Assembly: GCF_900290235.1 (NCBI RefSeq)
Contig: NZ_OLMK01000043.1
Span: 181,888 to 245,887, forward strand
DNA from: Streptomyces sp. MA5143a
GTDB lineage: Bacteria > Actinomycetota > Actinomycetes > Streptomycetales > Streptomycetaceae
DNA length: 64,000 bases
Reading direction: 5' to 3'
The notes under the pieces were generated by a model, which was not told the DNA's origin, did not search any database, and worked only from the letters and a program-made list of their open reading frames with translations. Below are positions 58,479 to 64,000 of the stretch, one piece after another. Position numbers and translations under genes: made by a program. The first letter of the stretch is position 1. Each line of letters opens with the position of its first letter.

Positions 58479-60863
58479 TCAGGTGGCCTCGGTGTCCAGC
58501 GCCACCCAGCCGACCTTGTTCGAGGGCGCGTAGAGGATGCCGCCGGCGACGATTGGTTCGGTGTCCAGACCGGTGTCGAAGCCGCTCTCGTCGTCCAGGT
58601 ACGGCACGCTGTGCTGGTACAGCAGCTTGCCGGTACGCGCGTCGAAGGCGGCGGCGCCCCGGCTGTTGACGACGTAGACCCGGTCGCCGGCCTGGATCGG
58701 CGGCGCGCCGGTCTGGCCCTTGCCGGGGATCGGCACCCGCCACAGCTCCTTGCGCCGGGCCGCGTCGACGGAGACCAGTTCGCCGCCCGTGGCGGTCGAC
58801 GCCACGTACATGACCCGGCCCGGTGTCACCGACAGCTCGGGTCCGGGCTGGCCGGCCCCCAGGGTCGCTCCGGCCTCCGTGCGGATCACCTCGGCACCCT
58901 TGGCCAGCTCCATGCGGAGCACCCCCTGGCCGAACGGCGCCGAGTACTTGTCGACGGCGGCGCAGTACAACTGCGGCTTGCCGTCCTCCTCCAGCAGTGC
59001 CTCCGTGCCGGGCGAGCAGAGCGCGGGCAGCTTGAAGGAGGTGAGGCGCCTGCCGCTGTCCTTGTCGAGCACGGTGACGTAGTCGTCGCCGACCTCGGCG
59101 TCCGCGGTGGTGAACACGTAGTACCGGTCGCCCAGCACCCGCTGGCCGACCGTGCCGCTCCTGCTGGGGATGTGGGAGCCCTCGACCCAGGGCTTGGTGC
59201 CCGTACGGGCGTCGACGGAGTACACCGTGCCGTCCTCGGTGAGCGAGTACACCCGCTCGCCGTCGCTCATCAGACGCTCGGCGAGCACCGCCGTGGCATA
59301 GCGCCACTTCACGGAGCCGTCGGCGAGCGAGAGCCCGACGAGGCGGTCGCCGACGTTGACGACCGCGATGCCGTCCACGACGACGGGGCTGTTCTGACTC
59401 CCGTACGTCGAGACCTTGCTGTTGCGCCACAGCTCCTTGCCGGTGGCCGCGTCGATCCGGACGGCCCGGTCACCGAGGCACACCAGGGACGAGTCGGCGT
59501 ACACGCAGTCGCTGTTCTGGAGGTTGTACTGCCACTGCCGCCAGCCGTCCGGGCGGCGCTCGGGGCTGTCGTGGTAGGCGTACGAGAAGTTGGCGGAGCC
59601 GGACTGCGCCGCGATGTACTCGGCGGAGCCCTTCGGCTGGGTCGTCACGGTACGCGCGCGAGTCGTGGGCCCCGTCCCGGGGTCCTCCCCGCCCTCGCGG
59701 AACCCGTACACCAGCCCGCCCGCGATCGTGCTCACCGCCACGACCGCCGCCGCCACGGTCAGCGCCCGGCGGCGGCGCCCGCGCCGGGGCGGGGGTGTGG
59801 GTACGCGGCCCAGGTCCGTCGTCACGGAGCCCATGTCGGTGGCGCCGGAGGCGGTGTCTGCGTCCGCTTTGGCGTCGGACGCGGTGTCCCGGCGCGCGTC
59901 CGCGTCCGCCGCCGTGTCGGCCTCCCCGTTCGCGCCCCCGTCCGAGGCGGTGCCGGTCGCCGCGTCCGCGTCCGCGTCGGGGGCCGGGCTCGCGGCCGGC
60001 GGAGTCGCGGGCCCTTCCAACGTGCCCGGGTACGTGTCGGCCAGCAGGGAGAGCAGCTCCGCCGCGTCGGGGCGGTCGTCCGGATCCTTGGCCAGGCAGC
60101 GCTCCACCGTCGGCCGCAGCCAGCCGGGCAGGGCGTCCAGCTTCGGCGGCTCGTGCACGAGTTGGTACACCAGCGTGTACACGTCCGTCGCGTCGAACGG
60201 CACCCGGCCGCTCGCCGCGTACGTCAGCATCGAGCCCAGCGAGAAGATGTCGCTGCGCGGCCCGACGTCCTTCTGGGCGCGTATCTGCTCCGGCGACATG
60301 AACGGCGGGGTGCCGATCGTGACGCCGGTCCCGGTGAGCCCGGGGGCGGTGAGCACGGCGTCGTCGGCCGCGCGCACGATGCCGAAGTCGATGACCCGGG
60401 GCCCGTCGTCGGCCAGCAGCACGTTGCCCGGCTTGAGGTCCCGGTGCACGATCCCGACGCGGTGGATGTCCCGCAGCGCCTCCGCGAGCCCGGTCGCGAG
60501 ACGGTACAGCTCCTCGTCGGTGAGGGCGGGCCCCTTGGTGACCCGCTCGTCGAGCGGCTGCCCCGGCACGAAGAGGGTCGCCATCCAGGGCGGGTCGGCG
60601 TCCGGGTCGGCGTCCACGACGGGCGCGGTGAAGGCCCCGCTGACCTGCCGGGCGGCGGTCACCTCACGCCGGAAGCGGCCGCGGAAGTCGGGCTGGTGGG
60701 CGAGGTTGCCGCGGATCACCTTCACGGCGACCTGACGGCCCGAGGGCGAGATGCCGAGGTAGACGTGTCCCATGCCGCCGGAGCCGAGGTGGGAGTCGAT
60801 GCGGTAGCCGGGGATGTCCGGCAGCTCCTCGTTGCCCGGAGCGCCCTGGGCTTCCTGGGCCAT
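58479..60863 (-). CDS. Ser/Thr protein kinase with C-terminal PQQ-like beta-propeller
   Basis: A 794-aa membrane kinase. The kinase domain occupies ~residues 15-275: glycine loop LGSGGMGHVYLGISPSGRQV, catalytic Lys in VAVKVIRGN, HRDLKPGNVLLADDG, DFGIVRAADD and the APE-like FMSPEQIRAQ. A long Ala/Asp-rich juxtamembrane linker (~285-360) leads to a single TM, RALTVAAAVVAVSTIAGGLV. The extracellular ~390 residues are a PQQ-type beta-propeller, with repeats such as VRIDAATGKELWR, YSVDARTGTKPWV and AAFDARTGKLLYQ. It probably senses an envelope ligand and phosphorylates cytoplasmic targets. It converges on the S37 peptidase gene. Confidence 0.9.
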   Translation of the reverse strand: MAQEAQGAPGNEELPDIPGYRIDSHLGSGGMGHVYLGISPSGRQVAVKVIRGNLAHQPDFRGRFRREVTAARQVSGAFTAPVVDADPDADPPWMATLFVPGQPLDERVTKGPALTDEELYRLATGLAEALRDIHRVGIVHRDLKPGNVLLADDGPRVIDFGIVRAADDAVLTAPGLTGTGVTIGTPPFMSPEQIRAQKDVGPRSDIFSLGSMLTYAASGRVPFDATDVYTLVYQLVHEPPKLDALPGWLRPTVERCLAKDPDDRPDAAELLSLLADTYPGTLEGPATPPAASPAPDADADAATGTASDGGANGEADTAADADARRDTASDAKADADTASGATDMGSVTTDLGRVPTPPPRRGRRRRALTVAAAVVAVSTIAGGLVYGFREGGEDPGTGPTTRARTVTTQPKGSAEYIAAQSGSANFSYAYHDSPERRPDGWRQWQYNLQNSDCVYADSSLVCLGDRAVRIDAATGKELWRNSKVSTYGSQNSPVVVDGIAVVNVGDRLVGLSLADGSVKWRYATAVLAERLMSDGERVYSLTEDGTVYSVDARTGTKPWVEGSHIPSRSGTVGQRVLGDRYYVFTTADAEVGDDYVTVLDKDSGRRLTSFKLPALCSPGTEALLEEDGKPQLYCAAVDKYSAPFGQGVLRMELAKGAEVIRTEAGATLGAGQPGPELSVTPGRVMYVASTATGGELVSVDAARRKELWRVPIPGKGQTGAPPIQAGDRVYVVNSRGAAAFDARTGKLLYQHSVPYLDDESGFDTGLDTEPIVAGGILYAPSNKVGWVALDTEAT

Positions 60864-60985
60864 CGTCCCCCCACCGTCGTCGTACGGACCGTCAACCGCA
60901 AACGGATGATATCGATCCGGCCTGCTGGTGTTCGGAGGGGTGTTCGATCCGGGGCGTCGTCAACGGTGTGCGGGGCGCCGGGTGT

Positions 60986-61669
60986 TCAGACGGGCCGGGC
61001 GCAGCCCACCGGCTTGCTGCCGCCCAACTGCACGTACAGGTCGGTGGAGACGGGGCACTGGGTCTTCTTCTCGACGGCGGCCGTGACCCGGTACTCCGGG
61101 GCGTGCCCGCCGTCGCTGTCGCCGTCGCCGTCGTCGTCACACGCGGTCTCGCGGACCTCGCCACGCCCCGCGCCGTAGACGCAGTCGCCGACGATGGTGC
61201 GGGGGCCTCCTCCGCCGCCGGGGTCGCCCGGGTGCGGTGGCTGGAGCTTGCGCATGCAGGCGTAGCCCTGCGGTACCGAGCCGTCGCCGTCCTCGTCCGT
61301 GCCGGGGGCGGGCCGCGACTGGCTGATGTGGAGGACGAAGTCGGTGGTCGCCGGGCACGGCGGCCCCTGCGGGACCGTTCCGTCGTGGCGGGCGACGACC
61401 CGGGCGGCGGCCCGCTCGCTGGCGCAGGGCACCTCCGTGAAGCTGGTCGTCCCGAAGGAGCTGCACTCGTCGATGCCGAGGAACACGGTCCCGTACCCGG
61501 CGGGCCGGGTGGGCGCGGTGGTCGTGGTCCGCTCCTCGGGCTCCGGACCCGAACGGTCCGGCCAGACCTGGCAACCGGACAGCAGCGACACGGCCAGCGC
61601 GGCGGACGCGGCGGCCGCGACGAGCCCGGCCGCCGGACGCACCCCACCAGCGCGGCGCACCCCTCGCAT
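60986..61669 (-). CDS. putative lipoprotein of unknown function
   Basis: A 227-aa lipoprotein. The signal ends in a lipobox, AAASAALAVSLLSGCQVW (Cys near residue 33). The mature protein has two related halves, each with paired Cys: ECSSFGTTSFTEVPCASERA with PQGPPCPATTDFVLHISQ, and GDCVYGAGRGEVRETACDDD with KKTQCPVSTDLYVQLGGSKP. This suggests an internal duplication with disulfides. Its neighbours are a kinase and a GH3 enzyme, and both sides share the minus strand. A GTG start two codons upstream (61675) is possible. Function unknown. Confidence 0.75.
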   Translation of the reverse strand: MRGVRRAGGVRPAAGLVAAAASAALAVSLLSGCQVWPDRSGPEPEERTTTTAPTRPAGYGTVFLGIDECSSFGTTSFTEVPCASERAAARVVARHDGTVPQGPPCPATTDFVLHISQSRPAPGTDEDGDGSVPQGYACMRKLQPPHPGDPGGGGGPRTIVGDCVYGAGRGEVRETACDDDGDGDSDGGHAPEYRVTAAVEKKTQCPVSTDLYVQLGGSKPVGCARPV

Positions 61670-61846
61670 GATCACCCCCACGACGTACGCGTCCAGCGTG
61701 ACCCGGCGGCGCCGAGCCCTGCCCGGCATACCGGGCGCATTGCGTACGTTGCGGGTGGTGCGCGAGGAGCGCGGCGTAGGTTCCGTACGCCAGGGCCCGT
61801 ACGCCGGGACTCCGGGCGCGGGACCCCGGATGTCGGGCCCTGTAGG

Positions 61847-63646
61847 TCAGGACCGGTAGCCCAGCCCGTGTCCGATGGCGTACAGCACCCGGGTCGGGTC
61901 GTCGGCCCGCTGCACCGGCACCGGCAGCCGTCCGCGCGGCGCGACCCGCCCGGCCAGCACCCGGGCGGCGGCCCGCACCTCGACGTCCGTCCACGAGTAC
62001 GCGGCCAGATACCCCTTCACCTGGGGCAGTTGCGCCACGTCGTAGGGGTTGCGGAGCGCCACCGCGACCACCGGGACCCCGGTGGCGAGGAGCCGCTCGA
62101 CCAGCATCCTCTGGGTGCTGTCCGCCGTCACGTTGTACGTCCCCACGACCACCGCGTCCTTGCCGCGCGCCGCCGCGACCGCCTGGTCGATCAGGGCCTG
62201 CGTGGGCGCCGTACCGGTGGGCAGCCGGCTCGTGGTGAAGCCGAGGGAGGCGAGTTCGGCGGCGAGGACGGCCGTCGGCGGGCCCGTGGTGCCCGACGGG
62301 GACGCCGGGTCGGCGCCCACCACCAGCACCTTCTTGTGCGTACGCCGGGACAGCGGCAGCAGCGGGCCCTTGTTGACCAGCAGGGTCGTGGTCCGCTCGG
62401 CGATCCGGTCGGCGGCGTCGAGATGCTTCCGGACGCCCACCACCCGGTCGACGCCCGCGGCGGTGACATACGGCTTGTCGAGGAGCCCCAGCTTCGCCTT
62501 GAGCCGCAGGATCCGCAGAACCGACCGGTCGAGGCGGGCCTCGGTCAGCTGCCCGGCGCGCACGGCGTTCAGGACCGCGTTCCACGCGACGTCCAGCGAG
62601 GGCGGGTTGAGGAGCTGGTCGGCGCCGGCCTTCAGCGCCAGCACCGGCACCTGGTCGTCGCCGTACTTCTCCCGTACGCCCTGCATACCGAGCGAGTCGG
62701 TGACCACGACCCCGTCGTAGCCGAGCCGTTCGCGCAGGATGCCGGTGAGGATGGGGCGGGAGAGGGTGGCCGGGTCGCCGGACGGGTCGAGGGCCGGGAC
62801 CATGATGTGCGCGGTCATGATCGAGTCGATGCCGGCCCGGATCGCGGCCCGGAACGGCGGCGCGTCGAGGGTTTCCCACTGCTGCCGGGTGTGCTCGATG
62901 ACGGGGAAGCCGTAGTGGCTGTCGACGGCCGTGTCCCCGTGCCCCGGGAAGTGCTTGGCGGTCGCCGCGACCCCGGACCCCTGATACCCCTTCACCTGCG
63001 CCGCGACCAGTCCGGCGACGGCGGTCGGGTCGGCGCCGAAGGAGCGGACGCCGATGACCGGGTTGGCCGGGTTGACGTTCACGTCGGCGACGGGCGCGTA
63101 GTCCTGGCGGATGCCGAGCGCGCGGAGTTCGGCCCCGCCGATCCGCCCGGCCTCGCGGGCGTCGGTCGCGGAGCCTCCCGCGCCGAGTGCCATCGCGCCC
63201 GGCAGGAGTGTCGCCGGCTTGCCGACGCGGGCCACGATGCCGTGCTCCTGGTCGGTGGAGATCAGCACGGGGAGCCCGCGCGGCAGCTTGAGGGAGGCCT
63301 TCTGGATGCCGTTCGACAGCGCGGCGATCTGGTGCGGGTCGCGGGTGTTGTGCGCCCAGGAGAAGTAGATGATCCCGCCGACCCGGTACTTCGCCACCAG
63401 CTCGGCGGCCGTCCGGACACCGATCTCCTGAAGGTTGGCGTCGATGTCGGCCTGGTCGGGTCTGGTCGCGGAATGACCGTAGACCCGCATCACGAACAGC
63501 TGGCCGACCTTCTCTTTCAGCGTCATACGGGAGACGAGGCGACGGAGCGCCTTGTCGTCGGGTCCGTCGGCCTGTGCGGTGGGGCCGACGGCCAGGGCCG
63601 CGGTGACGCCCGCCGAGGCGGTGAGGACGGTACGTCTGGAGGGCAC
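61847..63646 (-). CDS. Tat-exported GH3 beta-N-acetylhexosaminidase (NagZ-like)
   Basis: A 599-aa family 3 glycoside hydrolase. The N-terminus VPSRRTVLTASAGVTAALAV is a twin-arginine-type signal. The (alpha/beta)8 domain (residues ~30-360) carries LPVLISTDQEHGIVARVG, the NagZ signature AKHFPGHGDTAVDSHYGFPV and the nucleophile Asp in GYDGVVVTDSLGMQG. The C-terminal alpha/beta domain starts near TLLVNKGPLLPLSRR. It removes N-acetylglucosamine from peptidoglycan or chitin fragments outside the cell. I prefer GTG 63646 because AGGAG lies upstream. Confidence 0.9.
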   Translation of the reverse strand: MPSRRTVLTASAGVTAALAVGPTAQADGPDDKALRRLVSRMTLKEKVGQLFVMRVYGHSATRPDQADIDANLQEIGVRTAAELVAKYRVGGIIYFSWAHNTRDPHQIAALSNGIQKASLKLPRGLPVLISTDQEHGIVARVGKPATLLPGAMALGAGGSATDAREAGRIGGAELRALGIRQDYAPVADVNVNPANPVIGVRSFGADPTAVAGLVAAQVKGYQGSGVAATAKHFPGHGDTAVDSHYGFPVIEHTRQQWETLDAPPFRAAIRAGIDSIMTAHIMVPALDPSGDPATLSRPILTGILRERLGYDGVVVTDSLGMQGVREKYGDDQVPVLALKAGADQLLNPPSLDVAWNAVLNAVRAGQLTEARLDRSVLRILRLKAKLGLLDKPYVTAAGVDRVVGVRKHLDAADRIAERTTTLLVNKGPLLPLSRRTHKKVLVVGADPASPSGTTGPPTAVLAAELASLGFTTSRLPTGTAPTQALIDQAVAAARGKDAVVVGTYNVTADSTQRMLVERLLATGVPVVAVALRNPYDVAQLPQVKGYLAAYSWTDVEVRAAARVLAGRVAPRGRLPVPVQRADDPTRVLYAIGHGLGYRS

Positions 63647-63788
63647 GTGCGCTCCTTCCGGAGAAGATCCACTGAAGGAAACTTCCGAGGTGTCACGAAT
63701 ATCCGGGAAGTTTCTTCCGGTCAAGGGAACGCACGGGACGGGGTGGGGAAGGGGCTCCCCGGTGGGGAGGGGGCTCCGGTGGGGAGGG

Positions 63789-63830
63789 GCCGTCACCGGC
63801 GCTGTCGGAGGGGGGCGCGCCGGTGACGGC
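63789..63830. terminator. hairpin in the gene-free right end
   Basis: GCCGTCACCGGCGC pairs perfectly with GCGCCGGTGACGGC around a 14-base loop. It may terminate a gene that lies beyond the right edge on the minus strand. I see no other feature in 63647-64000 besides the promoter region of the GH3 gene and G-rich sequence. Confidence 0.65.
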
Positions 63831-64000
63831 GGGCTGCCGGCCGCAGGCGGTGGAGAGGGATGGTCAGCGATCGCAGCCAGCGGCGAGGCCGACGGGCCGC
63901 GCTGCGGAGACTCACCCGGCAGCGTGAGGGTTGGACGGGGCGGGGTGGGTTCGGGTTCCCCGGGAGGGGCGGGATTTCCGAAGTTGGTGGGGGTGGGGGT

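Noticed and set aside
63647..64000. Gene at the right edge
   Set aside because: No frame here has a ribosome site or recognisable protein. The region is G-rich and holds a hairpin.

Overview
The window is a very GC-rich actinobacterial chromosome segment, almost certainly Streptomyces. Nearly every third codon position is G or C, GTG/TTG starts and 4-bp ATGA/GTGA gene overlaps are common, and there are many LuxR, TetR, PucR and ECF regulators, secreted hydrolases and a PQQ-propeller Ser/Thr kinase. From memory, the order of the first ~11 kb resembles the SCO2770-SCO2777 region of S. coelicolor. I could not run any search.

1-11.8 kb is core catabolism. It holds an acyl-CoA (probably 3-methylcrotonyl-CoA) carboxylase pair with a divergent TetR regulator and two operator-like palindromes, an acyl-CoA dehydrogenase, a TesB thioesterase and a putative phosphatase. 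A PucR regulator is divergent from a ureohydrolase/ThDP-enzyme pair that fits the 2-ketoarginine decarboxylase and 4-guanidinobutyrase steps of arginine transaminase catabolism. 11.8-15 kb is a small defence island: an RloA/RloB (AbiL-like) ATPase/effector pair, followed by a type I methylase/specificity gene with an internal deletion. 15-31 kb is a mosaic of secreted proteins (FG-GAP, endonuclease I, two serine beta-lactamase-fold hydrolases, a PAP2/Aur1-like membrane enzyme) and small regulator/enzyme pairs, several with visible operators (MerR/erythromycin-esterase-like, ArsR/VOC).

29.6-33.3 kb looks like a rifamycin-resistance operon. A vancomycin/macrolide-type glycosyltransferase (rgt-like) is followed by a HelD/HelR-like helicase, and a near-perfect GGGGCCTTGCGGCAAGGCCC-type palindrome lies upstream, closely resembling the rifamycin-associated element. 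Divergent from it is a translationally coupled ECF sigma / zinc-finger anti-sigma / ABC transporter operon (33.4-37.9 kb).

38-51.5 kb is the most interesting part: a biosynthetic operon that builds on an amino-group carrier protein (LysW). In order it holds LysW, LysX, a truncated DegT-like protein without the PLP lysine, a full DegT aminotransferase, LysY, a LysZ-LysK fusion, a split transketolase, an ATP-grasp ligase, an amidohydrolase with an altered metal site, and an MFS exporter. A divergent LuxR-type regulator and a 48-aa secreted peptide lie upstream. By analogy with vazabitide-type pathways I infer a carrier-bound semialdehyde extended by two carbons by the transketolase, aminated, released by the LysK domain, coupled to another amino acid by the ATP-grasp enzyme, and exported. 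A strong terminator closes the operon.

51.5-64 kb holds a VapBC-type toxin-antitoxin pair with an operator palindrome, a 1255-aa double ABC exporter in one chain, a small secreted protein, an S37 tripeptidyl aminopeptidase, a Ser/Thr kinase with a beta-propeller sensor, a lipoprotein, and a Tat-type GH3 NagZ-like glycosidase. The last 350 bases show no gene.
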